Positions 54,689 to 63,922 of a DNA stretch of 64,000 bases are shown one piece after another. How positions within the stretch are numbered: the stretch's first letter is position 1; each line of letters opens with the position of its first letter. This DNA is from Rhodanobacter sp. B04 (lineage in GTDB: Bacteria; Pseudomonadota; Gammaproteobacteria; Xanthomonadales; Rhodanobacteraceae): positions 299,232 to 363,231 of the forward strand of contig NZ_MUNV01000009.1 in NCBI RefSeq assembly GCF_002001125.1, in the 5' to 3' direction. The notes below the pieces were generated by a model. It was not told where the DNA came from, did not search any database, and worked only from the letters and a program-made list of their open reading frames with translations. The position numbers were made by a program, and so were the translations under genes.

Positions 54689-56410
54689 ATGTCATCCCAA
54701 TTGCAACCGTCGCTCGCAGGTCTGTCCGGCATGGCGCGCCGGCTGGTGTCTGAAGGTGTGCTGCCGGAAGCCGATGTGCGCAAGGCCATGGCCGACAGCA
54801 GCCAGCACAAGGCCACGCTGGCGGCATGGCTGCTCGACCACAACCTGGTCGATAGCGGCAGGCTGACACAGATCGCCTCGGCCGAGTTCGGCATGCCGAT
54901 GATCGACGTGAACGGCCTCAACACTGCCACGTTGCCACTCGATCTCATCAGCGAACCGCTGATGACCAAGCATCAGGCGTTGCCATTGTTCCGGCGTGGC
55001 AAGCGGTTGTTCGTCGGCATCGCCGATCCGATGCAGTCGCACGCGCTGGACGAGATCAAGTTCCACTCGAACTGCATGGTCGAACCGATCCTGGTCGAAC
55101 GCGGCTCGCTGCAGCGCACGATCGAGAGCCTGCTCAACAGCATGCGCGACAGCATGCCCGACATGGGAGGCGAGGAGCTCGAAGGGCTGGATCTGGAAGG
55201 TGGCGACGACGAGGTCGAGTCGACCGGCATCGACGCCAACGCCAACGATGATGCGCCGGTGGTGAAGTTCATCAACAAGATCCTGATCGATGCGATCCGT
55301 CGCGGCGCATCGGACATCCACTTCGAGCCGTTCGAGACCCAGTACCGGGTGCGTCTGCGCATGGATGGCATGCTGCGCGCCGTGGCCAGCCCGCCGATGA
55401 AGATGGCCACCCGCATTGCCTCGCGCCTGAAGGTAATGGCACAGCTGGATATCGCCGAGAAGCGCGTTCCCCAGGACGGCCGCATCAAGCTCAACCTGTC
55501 GAAAACGCGCGCAGTCGACTTCCGCGTGAGTTCGCTGCCGACGCTGTTTGGCGAAAAGATCGTGCTGCGTATCCTGGATGGCTCATCGGCCAAGGTCGGT
55601 ATCGAGAAACTCGGTTACGAGCCGGAGCAGCAGAAGCTTTACATCGACGCCATCCACAAGCCGTACGGCATGGTGCTGGTCACCGGGCCGACCGGCTCGG
55701 GCAAGACCGTTTCGCTGTACACCGGCCTGAACATGCTCAACACCGCCGAGCGCAACATCTCGACGGTGGAAGACCCGGTGGAAATCCGCGTTGAAGGCAT
55801 CAACCAGGTGCAGCAGAACGTGAAGCGCGGCATGACCTTTGCGAGTGCGTTGCGCTCGTTCCTGCGCCAGGATCCGGACGTGATCATGGTCGGCGAAATC
55901 CGCGACCTGGAGACCGCCGAAATCGCGATCAAGGCCGCGCAAACCGGTCACATGGTGCTGTCGACCCTGCATACCAACGATGCTGCGCAGACCATTGCGC
56001 GCCTGATGAACATGGGTATCGCGCCGTACAACATCACCTCCTCGGTGACCCTGATCATCGCCCAGCGCCTGGCTCGACGCCTGCATGACTGCAAAAAAGC
56101 ACAGGATCTGCCGCCTGCCGTACTCTTGGCCGCCGGCTTTTCCCAGGCAGACATCGACGCCGGCCTGACCATTTACGAAGCCGGTGGTTGCGAAGGTTGC
56201 AACGAGGGCTACAAGGGGCGTGTCGGCATTTACCAGGTCATGCCGATGCTGGAAGAGATCCAGAGAATCATCCTGATGGGCGGCAATGCGCTGCAGATCG
56301 CCGACGCGGCTCGCGCCGCCGGCGTGAATGATCTGCGCGCCTCGGCCCTGCTCAAGGTAAAGAACGGGCTGACCAGCCTGACCGAGATCGACCGGGTCAC
56401 CAAGGAGTGA
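54689..56410 (+). CDS. pilB: Type IV pilus assembly ATPase PilB
   Basis: A 573-aa hexameric ATPase powering pilus extension. An N-terminal MshEN-like domain (residues about 1-150), Walker A GPTGSGKT at 333-340, Asp box (STVEDPVE) and Walker B VGEIRD are present. The C-terminal zinc site is altered: CEGC is present but the other half reads RRLHDCK, with one cysteine in place of two. It should act on PilC at the inner membrane. Confidence 0.97.
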   Translation: MSSQLQPSLAGLSGMARRLVSEGVLPEADVRKAMADSSQHKATLAAWLLDHNLVDSGRLTQIASAEFGMPMIDVNGLNTATLPLDLISEPLMTKHQALPLFRRGKRLFVGIADPMQSHALDEIKFHSNCMVEPILVERGSLQRTIESLLNSMRDSMPDMGGEELEGLDLEGGDDEVESTGIDANANDDAPVVKFINKILIDAIRRGASDIHFEPFETQYRVRLRMDGMLRAVASPPMKMATRIASRLKVMAQLDIAEKRVPQDGRIKLNLSKTRAVDFRVSSLPTLFGEKIVLRILDGSSAKVGIEKLGYEPEQQKLYIDAIHKPYGMVLVTGPTGSGKTVSLYTGLNMLNTAERNISTVEDPVEIRVEGINQVQQNVKRGMTFASALRSFLRQDPDVIMVGEIRDLETAEIAIKAAQTGHMVLSTLHTNDAAQTIARLMNMGIAPYNITSSVTLIIAQRLARRLHDCKKAQDLPPAVLLAAGFSQADIDAGLTIYEAGGCEGCNEGYKGRVGIYQVMPMLEEIQRIILMGGNALQIADAARAAGVNDLRASALLKVKNGLTSLTEIDRVTKE

Positions 56411-56550
56411 TTTCATGGGTCCAGAGCACCCAAAGCATTGAACTTGCGTCCGGCGCCACGGTTTGGCGCCCTCAAATAGCATAAGCTGTACCTGATTTGT
56501 CAGCCGCCAGCTTGGGCGGATCTGGACTGAACCACCGGGGGAAGATGCGC

Positions 56551-57831
56551 ATGGCCACGGCTACCGCAACCGCGAAGTCAAACGCGAACAAGGCTCAGGC
56601 ACTCGGCGCCCAGCGGGCCGAGGTCAGCAGATTGACCACCTACGAATGGGTGGCGCTGGACAAGCGCGGCAAGCGCATGAAGGGCGACATGCCGGCGAAG
56701 AACGCCTCGCTGGTCAAGGCCGAGCTGCGCCGCCAGGGCATGAACCCGCAGACCGTGCGGGAACGCTCCAAGCCGCTGTTCGGCGCCACCGGCAGCACGG
56801 TCAAGCCAGGTGATGTCGCGGTCTTCAGCCGCCAGATCGCCACCATGATGGCTTCCGGCGTACCGATGGTGCAGTCCTTCGACATCATCGCCGACGGTCA
56901 GAAGAACATTCGCTTCAAGAATATTCTGCTGGACGTGAAGCAGAACATCGAAGGGGGTGCGGCGCTGCACGAGGCACTCGCCCGCTACCCGGTACAGTTT
57001 GATGAGCTGTACTGCAACCTGGTGCATGCCGGCGAGACATCCGGTGTGCTGGATACCGTGCTGGACACCGTCGCCACCTACAAGGAACGCACGGAAGCGA
57101 TCAAGAAGAAGATCAAGAAAGCCCTGTTCTATCCGATGATGGTGCTGGTCGTGGTGTTCCTGGTTTGCCTGATCATGCTGCTGTTCGTGGTGCCGGTGTT
57201 CGCCAAGACCTTCGCCGATGCAGGTGCCCAGCTGCCCGCGCCGACCCAGTTGCTGGTCACGGCGTCGAAGTTCATGCAGAGCTACTGGTGGCTGTTTATT
57301 GGTGTTGTGGTCGGCGGCGTTGTCGCCCTGATTTTTGCCAAGAAACGCTCGGTGAAATTCGCCCATTTCCTCGATCGCATGTCGCTGAAGATGCCGGTCA
57401 TGGGCAACATCGTGCGCAATTCGGCGATCGCCCGTTTCGCCCGCACGCTCGGCGTCACCTTCCATGCTGGCGTGCCGCTGGTGGAGGCGCTGGACGCCGT
57501 GTCCGGCGCCACGGGCAGCGTTGTCTACGGCGATGCGGTCAAGCAGATGCGCGACGACATTGCTGTAGGCCACCAGTTGCAGTTGGCGATGAAGCAGACA
57601 GGCCTGTTCCCCAACATGGTGGTGCAGATGACCGCGATCGGCGAGGAATCCGGCGCCCTGGACAATATGCTGTTCAAGGTGGCCGAGTTCTACGAGGAAG
57701 AGGTCAGCAACGCCGTCGACACTCTGTCCACCTTGCTCGAACCCATCATCATGGTGGTGCTCGGCACCCTGGTCGGCGGCATGGTGATTGCGTTGTACCT
57801 GCCGATCTTCAAGCTCGCCGGCACGTTCTAA
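56551..57831 (+). CDS. pilC: Type IV pilus inner-membrane platform protein PilC
   Basis: A 426-aa T2SF protein. Two tandem cytoplasmic helical domains are separated by membrane helices (FYPMMVLVVVFLVCLIMLLF and the C-terminal EPIIMVVLGTLVGGMVIALY). ATG 56551 is chosen because GGGGGA lies 8 nt upstream; the ATG at 56545 is too close to it. It interacts with PilB and pilins. A terminator follows. Confidence 0.97.
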   Translation: MATATATAKSNANKAQALGAQRAEVSRLTTYEWVALDKRGKRMKGDMPAKNASLVKAELRRQGMNPQTVRERSKPLFGATGSTVKPGDVAVFSRQIATMMASGVPMVQSFDIIADGQKNIRFKNILLDVKQNIEGGAALHEALARYPVQFDELYCNLVHAGETSGVLDTVLDTVATYKERTEAIKKKIKKALFYPMMVLVVVFLVCLIMLLFVVPVFAKTFADAGAQLPAPTQLLVTASKFMQSYWWLFIGVVVGGVVALIFAKKRSVKFAHFLDRMSLKMPVMGNIVRNSAIARFARTLGVTFHAGVPLVEALDAVSGATGSVVYGDAVKQMRDDIAVGHQLQLAMKQTGLFPNMVVQMTAIGEESGALDNMLFKVAEFYEEEVSNAVDTLSTLLEPIIMVVLGTLVGGMVIALYLPIFKLAGTF

Positions 57832-57854
57832 CGCATCCCGAGAACGATACAAAA

Positions 57855-57881
57855 GACGGCGGGCATTGCCCGCCGTTTTTT
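57855..57881 (+). terminator. Terminator after pilC
   Basis: ACGGCGGGC-att-GCCCGCCGT followed by TTTTT: a GC-rich stem with a U-tract ends the pilBC message. Confidence 0.93.
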
Positions 57882-58029
57882 GTTGCAGCGATGCTCCCTG
57901 TGCGCGATGTTCTGTTCTTCGCAGAAATGAGCATCGGTGCATCATGCACATGGGTGCGCTCCCGCACGAAGAACCGTACCCTAAAGCCCAGCCCGCCCCG
58001 AAAGCGGGAACCCAAACACAAGGCCACGC

Positions 58030-58887
58030 ATGCCCGACCTCCCGATCACCCTGTGGATTACCTTTGCCGGCGTACTCGGCCTGCTGGTCGGCAGCTTTCT
58101 CAACGTGGTCATCCTGCGGTTGCCGGAGCGCATGGCAGCCGGCTGGCGACAGGAAGCGCGCGACATACTGGAACTTGAGGCCGAGGCCGCGCCGATGCCG
58201 CCTGGCATTGTCCGCGAGCCCTCGCATTGCCCACAGTGCAAGCATCCGCTGTCGGTGCTGGACAATATTCCACTCTTCGGCTGGCTGCTGTTGCGCGGAC
58301 GCTGCCGTTACTGCCAGATGCGCATCTCGATCCAGTATCCGCTGGTGGAGCTGCTCACCGCCGTGCTGAGCGCACTGGTCGTATGGAAATTCGGCCCATC
58401 TTGGCCCGCGCTGGCTGGGTTGGTACTCACCTGGACCCTGATCGCGCTGTCTGGCATCGACTTTCGCACCCAACTGTTGCCGGACCAGTTGACGCTTCCG
58501 CTGCTGTGGCTGGGCCTGCTGCTGGCGTTGCTGCCGATGTTTGTCAGCGCGCCCACGTCGATCATTGGAGCGGCCATCGGTTATCTGAGCCTGTGGAGCG
58601 TGTACTGGGTATTCAAGCTGCTCACCGGCAAGGAAGGCATGGGCTATGGCGATTTCAAGCTGCTCGCCGCGCTGGGCGCCTGGATGGGGCCGGTATCGCT
58701 GCTGCCGATCATCCTGCTGTCCTCGCTGATCGGTGCGCTGGTCGGCGGAGGCCTGATCGTGCTGCAGCGACACCAGCGCGAAGTTCCGATGCCGTTCGGC
58801 CCGTTCATCGCCGCCGCCGGCTGGGTCTGGTTCGTGGCAGGGCCCGACCTGCTGCAGGGCTACATGCACCTGACCGGACTGCGATGA
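58030..58887 (+). CDS. pilD: Prepilin peptidase / N-methyltransferase
   Basis: A 285-aa eight-helix protease that cleaves pilin leaders at the Gly-Phe bond and methylates the new N-terminus. It has the zinc-ribbon cysteines (CPQC ... CRYC) in the first cytoplasmic loop and the two catalytic aspartates in GIDFRTQ and GYGDFKLL. Overlaps coaE by 4 nt. Confidence 0.97.
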   Translation: MPDLPITLWITFAGVLGLLVGSFLNVVILRLPERMAAGWRQEARDILELEAEAAPMPPGIVREPSHCPQCKHPLSVLDNIPLFGWLLLRGRCRYCQMRISIQYPLVELLTAVLSALVVWKFGPSWPALAGLVLTWTLIALSGIDFRTQLLPDQLTLPLLWLGLLLALLPMFVSAPTSIIGAAIGYLSLWSVYWVFKLLTGKEGMGYGDFKLLAALGAWMGPVSLLPIILLSSLIGALVGGGLIVLQRHQREVPMPFGPFIAAAGWVWFVAGPDLLQGYMHLTGLR

Positions 58888-59519
58888 ACGAACCGCTGCA
58901 CGCCATGATCGTCGCCTTGACCGGTGGTGTCGCTGCCGGCAAAACGGCAGTGACGCGACGCTTCGAGGCGTTGGGCGTATCTGTGCATGACGCCGACGTG
59001 GCTGCCCGCGTCGTGATCGAGCCAGGGACAGCCGGACTGGCTGCCGTGGTCAGGGCCTTCGGCGGCGACATCCTGGATGCCTCGGGTCGACTGGATCGCC
59101 CGGCGATGCGCCAGCGTGTGTTTGCCGATCCAGCGGCACGGCAGACGCTGGAGACGATCATCCATCCACTGGTGCGCCAATGGTTGCACGAGCACGCACA
59201 GGCCGATCGCGGGCCGTATTGCCTGCTGGCGATTCCGCTGCTGGCGGAAAACATCGAGCATTACCGCTGGGTCGATCGCGTATTGGTGATCGATGCCGCC
59301 GAAGCCGTGCAGCTCGCGCGACTGATGGCCCGCGACAATATCGACGAGGCGCTGGCCCGGCGCATGCTTGCCCACCAGGCCAGCCGCGCCGAACGGTTGG
59401 CGCTGGCCGACGACATGATCGAGAACGATGGCGACGAGGCTTCCCTAGACGAAGCCGTTGCCGAGCTGCATCAGCGTTATCTGGCACTCGCCGCCACAAC
59501 GCACTTCGGAGCGCGATAG
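58884..59519 (+). CDS. coaE: Dephospho-CoA kinase
   Basis: A 211-aa P-loop kinase for the last step of CoA synthesis. Walker A is GGVAAGKT, followed by DADVAARVV and HPLVRQWL. Translation is coupled to pilD through ATGA, the common pilD-coaE arrangement in gammaproteobacteria. Confidence 0.95.
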   Translation: MNEPLHAMIVALTGGVAAGKTAVTRRFEALGVSVHDADVAARVVIEPGTAGLAAVVRAFGGDILDASGRLDRPAMRQRVFADPAARQTLETIIHPLVRQWLHEHAQADRGPYCLLAIPLLAENIEHYRWVDRVLVIDAAEAVQLARLMARDNIDEALARRMLAHQASRAERLALADDMIENDGDEASLDEAVAELHQRYLALAATTHFGAR

Positions 59520-59596
59520 CTTTTCCGCAAAGACCGCTGCGGCACGACTGAAGGAAGTCCCGTTCGGACCAGCTGTGTTTACCGTTATGGACGCTT

Positions 59597-60562
59597 CTAC
59601 GGCCAGAATTCGTGGATGCCGGCGACGCCCTGCGCGCTGTGCTGGCGGGCCTGGCTGATTTGCCCGGGGGCCATGCCGCCCAGCGCATACACCGGCAACG
59701 CGGCGGCTTCAGCCAGTGGCTCGAATCCAGCCCAGCCCAGCGGTAGCGTCTGCGGGTGACTGCGGGTGGCGGCCACCGGCGACAGCGTCGCGAAGTCCGC
59801 GCCGATCCGTGACGCCTGTGCCAGTTGCGCCGCATCGTGACAGCTGGCACCGACCAGTTGCTGCAGTGGCAGCGGTCGCTCGGACAACGTGGACAGCTGA
59901 ATGCTCTTGAGCTGAACGCCGATACCCAGGTCGCGTGCGCCATCGATATCGCCATTGAGCAGCAACTGTGTACCATGCCGCCGCGCCAATGGCAGCAAAG
60001 CCGCAGCCAGCTCGCGCACGAGTTCGCATGGCCACAGCGGCAGGCGCAGCTGCAGCATCGGCTCGCCGCGTTCGAGCGCCCGACCGATCCGCCCGAACCA
60101 CCGGTCCCGCTGATCCGGCGTTACGTCCGCCGGCGTGATCGGATAACGCGGGGGCAAGCGCAATGCCTGCAGGATTGCACGGTCGGCCAACGTGAGGATG
60201 GCCGGATCGACTTGGGCCGGAGGCAGCCATTGCAGCGCTTGGCCTTCCCGCGATTGCGGCGTGCCTTCCCATTGATCGACCCGCCACGTATCCAGCAGCA
60301 GCTTGCAATCGATATGGTGGCGCGGCACCCGGATCAGCGGCGCGGCGCGTTGCAGGGTGATGCCCAGTTCCTCGTGCAGCTCACGCGCCAGCGCGGCCAG
60401 AGGCGTCTCGCCGGGTTCGAGCTTGCCGCCCGGAAACTCCCACATGCCGGCCAGATGCTTGCCGGGTGGACGCTGCGCCAGCAGTACGCGCCCTGCACTA
60501 TCGCGCAGGACGCCGGCCATCACATGCATTGTCACCGGCTTGGGCGCGGCTGATGCCGGCAT
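59597..60562 (-). CDS. Nudix hydrolase (MutT) fused to a thiamine-phosphate-synthase-like domain
   Basis: A 321-aa two-domain protein. The Nudix box G-x5-E-x7-REL-x-EE-x-G is intact (GKLEPGETPLAALARELHEE, then LGI), so it should clean 8-oxo-dGTP. From about residue 135, a ThiE/TenI-like barrel with LQLRLPL, LLNGDIDGARDLGIGVQL and YALGGMAPGQI follows; its TMP-synthase active site looks reduced and its role is unknown. The ATG overlaps the folA stop by one nucleotide (TGATG). Confidence 0.9.
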   Translation of the reverse strand: MPASAAPKPVTMHVMAGVLRDSAGRVLLAQRPPGKHLAGMWEFPGGKLEPGETPLAALARELHEELGITLQRAAPLIRVPRHHIDCKLLLDTWRVDQWEGTPQSREGQALQWLPPAQVDPAILTLADRAILQALRLPPRYPITPADVTPDQRDRWFGRIGRALERGEPMLQLRLPLWPCELVRELAAALLPLARRHGTQLLLNGDIDGARDLGIGVQLKSIQLSTLSERPLPLQQLVGASCHDAAQLAQASRIGADFATLSPVAATRSHPQTLPLGWAGFEPLAEAAALPVYALGGMAPGQISQARQHSAQGVAGIHEFWP

Positions 60563-61050
60563 CAGCTGTTGCGCAGGTATTCGACCATGTCGAAATCGTA
60601 GGCATGCCCGGCATCGGCCTTGTGGTGCACGCGGGAGACTTCGACCCAATCGCTGAAATGCACACCGGGGAAGAACGCGTCGGCGCCATCGACCGCCGCG
60701 CTGACCCAGGTCAGGTACATGCGCCTTGCCCGCGGCAGCGCTTCGGCAAACACCTGGCTGCCGCCGATCACCATCAGGCCGGTGTTGTCGGTGCGGGCCT
60801 GCGCCTCCTCCACCGAGCGCACCGTGATCTGGCCGGGGAACGGCGCCTCATGCCGGCGCGACAGCACCAGGTTGACCCGATCCGGCAGCGCGCGGCCGAT
60901 CGACACCGCGGTGTTGTAGCCCATCAGCACGTTCTTGCCGGTGGTCAACTGCTTGAACCAGCGCAGGTCATCCGGCAGATGCCACGGCAGCTGTCCCTTG
61001 CGGCCGATGGCGAAGTTTTCGTCAAGTGCGGCAATCAGCGAAATGGCCAT
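60562..61050 (-). CDS. folA: Dihydrofolate reductase
   Basis: A 162-aa DHFR: SLIAALDENFAIGRKGQLPWHLPDDL at the start (W of PWHLPDD and the acidic D), MGYNTAVSIGRALPDRVN, and IGGSQVFAEALPRA for cofactor binding. AAGGA precedes the ATG. The N-terminal MAISLIAALDEN is typical of the chromosomal trimethoprim-sensitive type. Confidence 0.95.
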   Translation of the reverse strand: MAISLIAALDENFAIGRKGQLPWHLPDDLRWFKQLTTGKNVLMGYNTAVSIGRALPDRVNLVLSRRHEAPFPGQITVRSVEEAQARTDNTGLMVIGGSQVFAEALPRARRMYLTWVSAAVDGADAFFPGVHFSDWVEVSRVHHKADAGHAYDFDMVEYLRNS

Positions 61051-61432
61051 GTGAAGTCCTTGGAAGGCTTGTTAGATGGAGTGGTTCACGCCTGCGGCTG
61101 GCGCTACCGAATGGCCGAATCTTAGCAGGATGTGCTGCATCCCAGAGATGATGGCATGACCGCCTGACGCGGGGTTGTGGCCTGTCTGGTGAGCGGCAAT
61201 TTTACGATGCATGAGCGCGCGACCGTGGCGACATGCTTTCGCGCCCAGCTGAAGGAGGTCCCACTGTGAGAATCGCGAAAAGCCACGCTTTCTCTCGGCA
61301 TCCCTGCGAGGTGCTCTTCAACAGCCGAATGGCGGGTCACGCAGGGATCCCGTGCGTTTGGATTCAGCCACTGGATTCCTGCTTTCGCAGAAATGACGAT
61401 AATTTCAAGGTGCCCACAGGGACGGGGACGTC
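61051..61432. other. Gap between folA and thyA with a degenerate REP unit
   Basis: 382 bases without a gene. It contains an 11-bp inverted repeat GCATCCCTGCG (61298-61308) / CGCAGGGATCC (61340-61350, one mismatch) and a degenerate REP unit near 61371-61400 (ctggattcctgctttcgcag, then aaatgacg). The folA promoter is presumably in the right part of the folA-proximal end. It separates two genes that are often adjacent in one operon. Confidence 0.6.
61371..61400. repeat. Degenerate REP half
   Basis: ctggattcctgctttcgcag followed by aaatgacg is a decayed version of the unit seen complete at 19281-19360 and 9791-9880. No partner arm is well conserved. Confidence 0.6.
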
Positions 61433-62227
61433 CTACACGGCGACGGCAGCCTTGATCGCCGGCAGCGGTGCGTAACCTTCGATCGCGATGTCCTCGTAGC
61501 CGAAATCAAGGATCGAGCGCACCTCGGGATTGAGCTGAAGCCGCGGCAACGGCCGGGGTTCGCGGGTCAGCTGCAGCCGCGCCTGCTCGATGTGATTGCT
61601 GTACAGGTGCGCATCGCCCAGCGTGTGCACGAAATCGCCCACGTCCAGCCCGCACACCTGCGCCACCATGTGGGTGAGCAACGCATAGCTGGCGATGTTG
61701 AACGGCACGCCGAGAAAGATGTCGCCCGAGCGCTGGTACAACTGGCAACTCAGCTTGCCGTCCGCCACGTAGAACTGGAACAGGCTGTGGCACGGCAGCA
61801 ACGCCATTTTCGGCAGCTCGCCGACGTTCCACGCACTGACGATCAGCCGGCGCGAATCGGGGTTGCGCTTGATCTCGTCGACGACCCAGCGGATCTGGTC
61901 GACCACGCCGCCGTCGGCGGTCGGCCATGCGCGCCACTGCTGGCCGTAGACCGGCCCGAGGTCGCCGTTCGCATCGGCCCATTCGTCCCAGATGCGCACG
62001 CCGTGTTCCTTCAGGTAGGCGATGTTGGTATCGCCTCGCAGGAACCAGATCAGCTCGTGCACGATCGACTTCAGGTGCAGCTTCTTGGTGGTGACCAGCG
62101 GGAAGCCTTCGGTGAGGTCGAAGCGCATTTGCCAGCCGAACACGCTACGCGTGCCGGTGCCGGTACGATCGGTCTTTTCAGTGCCATGCTCGAGCACGTG
62201 GCGCAGCAGGTCGAGATAAGCGCGCAT
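61433..62227 (-). CDS. thyA: Thymidylate synthase
   Basis: A 264-aa ThyA, the same length as in E. coli. The catalytic cysteine is C146 in [10 protein letters not shown], and [19 protein letters not shown] plus the C-terminal [13 protein letters not shown] are the expected signatures. It begins 3 nt after the lgt stop, giving a lgt-thyA operon. Confidence 0.97.
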   Translation of the reverse strand: MRAYLDLLRHVLEHGTEKTDRTGTGTRSVFGWQMRFDLTEGFPLVTTKKLHLKSIVHELIWFLRGDTNIAYLKEHGVRIWDEWADANGDLGPVYGQQWRAWPTADGGVVDQIRWVVDEIKRNPDSRRLIVSAWNVGELPKMALLPCHSLFQFYVADGKLSCQLYQRSGDIFLGVPFNIASYALLTHMVAQVCGLDVGDFVHTLGDAHLYSNHIEQARLQLTREPRPLPRLQLNPEVRSILDFGYEDIAIEGYAPLPAIKAAVAV

Positions 62228-62230
62228 GGC

Positions 62231-63121
62231 TTAGCCCTTCTCTGCCACGGGAGCAAGCGGCAAGATGGGTGCGCGGCGCGACCAGGCGATCAGCCACACA
62301 CCGATCAGGACCAGCGGCAACGACTGCAACTGCCCCATCGTCACCCAGCCGAAGGCCAGATAGCCCAGCTGCGGATCCGGCAGCCGCACGAATTCCACCG
62401 CGATGCGGAAACAGCCGTACATCAGCGCGAACAGGCCCGACACCAGGTAACGCGGCCGCGGCTTCATCGATACCAGCCACAACACCACGAACATCACGAT
62501 GCCCTCCAGTGCCAGCTCGTACAGCTGGGACGGTTGCCGCGTGAGGCCGCCAAGCTGTTGCAGTTGTGCCAACCACTCCGGATGGCTGCCGGCGTAAGCC
62601 ACATCATCCGTACGCGCATTCGGAAACAGCATGCCCCACGCCAACATGGTGGGCTTGCCCCACAGCTCGCCGTTGATGAAATTGCCCAGTCGGCCCAGAC
62701 CCAGCCCGATCGGCACCAGCGGCGCCACGAAATCCACCGTGTCGAAAAAATGCAGGCGCTGCCGACGCGACCACCACCAGCCAGCTGCCAGCACGCCGAG
62801 CAGGCCGCCATGGAAGCTCATGCCACCATCCCACACCTTGAACAGGGCCAGCGGCTCGTTCCAGATCCAGTGGATGCCACCGGCGTAGTAGAACAGCATG
62901 TACCAGACGCGGCCGCCGACGATCACACCCATCATGCCGTAGAAAAACAGGTCGCTCAGCACATCCCGGCTGACCGGCAGACGGCCACGACGGCGGCGAT
63001 ATTCCCCCAGTACGGCCACACTCAAGAAGCCTAGCAGGTACATCAGTCCATACCAGTGCACCTGGATCGGGCCGAGGTGGAACGCTACCGGATTGAAATC
63101 GACGATGAAAGGCTGGGACAT
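62231..63121 (-). CDS. lgt: Prolipoprotein diacylglyceryl transferase
   Basis: A 296-aa seven-helix membrane enzyme that attaches diacylglycerol to lipobox cysteines. HGGLLG, the Lgt signature [13 protein letters not shown] and YELALEG are visible. ATG 63121 is chosen since translated sequence before it is not Lgt-like. Confidence 0.95.
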   Translation of the reverse strand: MSQPFIVDFNPVAFHLGPIQVHWYGLMYLLGFLSVAVLGEYRRRRGRLPVSRDVLSDLFFYGMMGVIVGGRVWYMLFYYAGGIHWIWNEPLALFKVWDGGMSFHGGLLGVLAAGWWWSRRQRLHFFDTVDFVAPLVPIGLGLGRLGNFINGELWGKPTMLAWGMLFPNARTDDVAYAGSHPEWLAQLQQLGGLTRQPSQLYELALEGIVMFVVLWLVSMKPRPRYLVSGLFALMYGCFRIAVEFVRLPDPQLGYLAFGWVTMGQLQSLPLVLIGVWLIAWSRRAPILPLAPVAEKG

Positions 63122-63418
63122 GGTGAGCTGGCGCATCTTTGCAAAACCCAAGTGTAGCCGGTCGCGGGCGTCCGCTCTTTCGATCTGCTTCTTGGCTTCG
63201 CCTAGTTGGGAGTTGTGACGTAGCGCCGCAGCGCACGTGGAATGCCTGCGCATCGAGGCCGATCGGCATACCTTTGAGCGGGCATCCAGCCAGCCATGGC
63301 AAGACCCCCTGCCGGGCCGTGCCCAGCAAGATTGTCGGGCAGACATCCGGACGTTGAGGCCAGGTTTGCATCGGAGCGCGGCCATGGGGCACCTATGGCT
63401 ACGCGCTATGCACCTGCC

Positions 63419-63922
63419 CTACAGCAGCACGGGCCGATCCGGCAATTCGTCGGGCCGGGTCTGGTCGTGGCCGGGAAAATGCCGCGCAAGCAGGACATGC
63501 GACGCAGCGATACCTTCGAGGCTGCCCTCGCGCCATTGCCCGAGCGCATAGCGTCCACGCATGCGTGCACAGACCGCATCCCATTCGGTCGTGGTCACCC
63601 GCGCGGCGATGCCACGGTCGGCAACGATCTCGATGCGATGTTCGGCCATCAGCACGTACAGCAGCACGCCGCTGTTGTGCTCGGTGTCCCAGACGCGCAG
63701 CTGGCTGAACACCTGGCGTGCACGGGTCGGTGCGTCGAGGCCATCCAGCACGGCCAGCGGAGCCAGTCGCGACTCGATCGCGAAACGGAGTTCGCCACGA
63801 TGGCTGCGTTCACCGGCGGCGATCGACGCGGTCATCTCGTCGAGCAAGGCGGCAGGAAAGCGTCGATGCAGCTGAAACCAGCCGCCGAACAGATTGGTCA
63901 GCATTCGCTGCATGCGTGCCAT
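63419..63922 (-). CDS. TPM-domain protein (second of pair)
   Basis: A 167-aa protein with a TPM-type fold: AIAAGERSHRGELRFAIESRL at the start of the domain, LRVWDTEHNSGVLLYVLMAEHRIEIVADRG and a final WREGSLEGI. It lacks a signal peptide and C-terminal Gly-rich tail. Its ATG overlaps the stop of the upstream Gly-rich gene (TGATG). Such TPM pairs with LemA are common and probably act in the envelope; the exact function is unknown. Confidence 0.8.
   Translation of the reverse strand: MARMQRMLTNLFGGWFQLHRRFPAALLDEMTASIAAGERSHRGELRFAIESRLAPLAVLDGLDAPTRARQVFSQLRVWDTEHNSGVLLYVLMAEHRIEIVADRGIAARVTTTEWDAVCARMRGRYALGQWREGSLEGIAASHVLLARHFPGHDQTRPDELPDRPVLL

Noticed and set aside
56578..58869. 763-codon open frame on the minus strand across pilC and pilD
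   Set aside because: It crosses two well-defined genes and a terminator and contains no recognisable domain.
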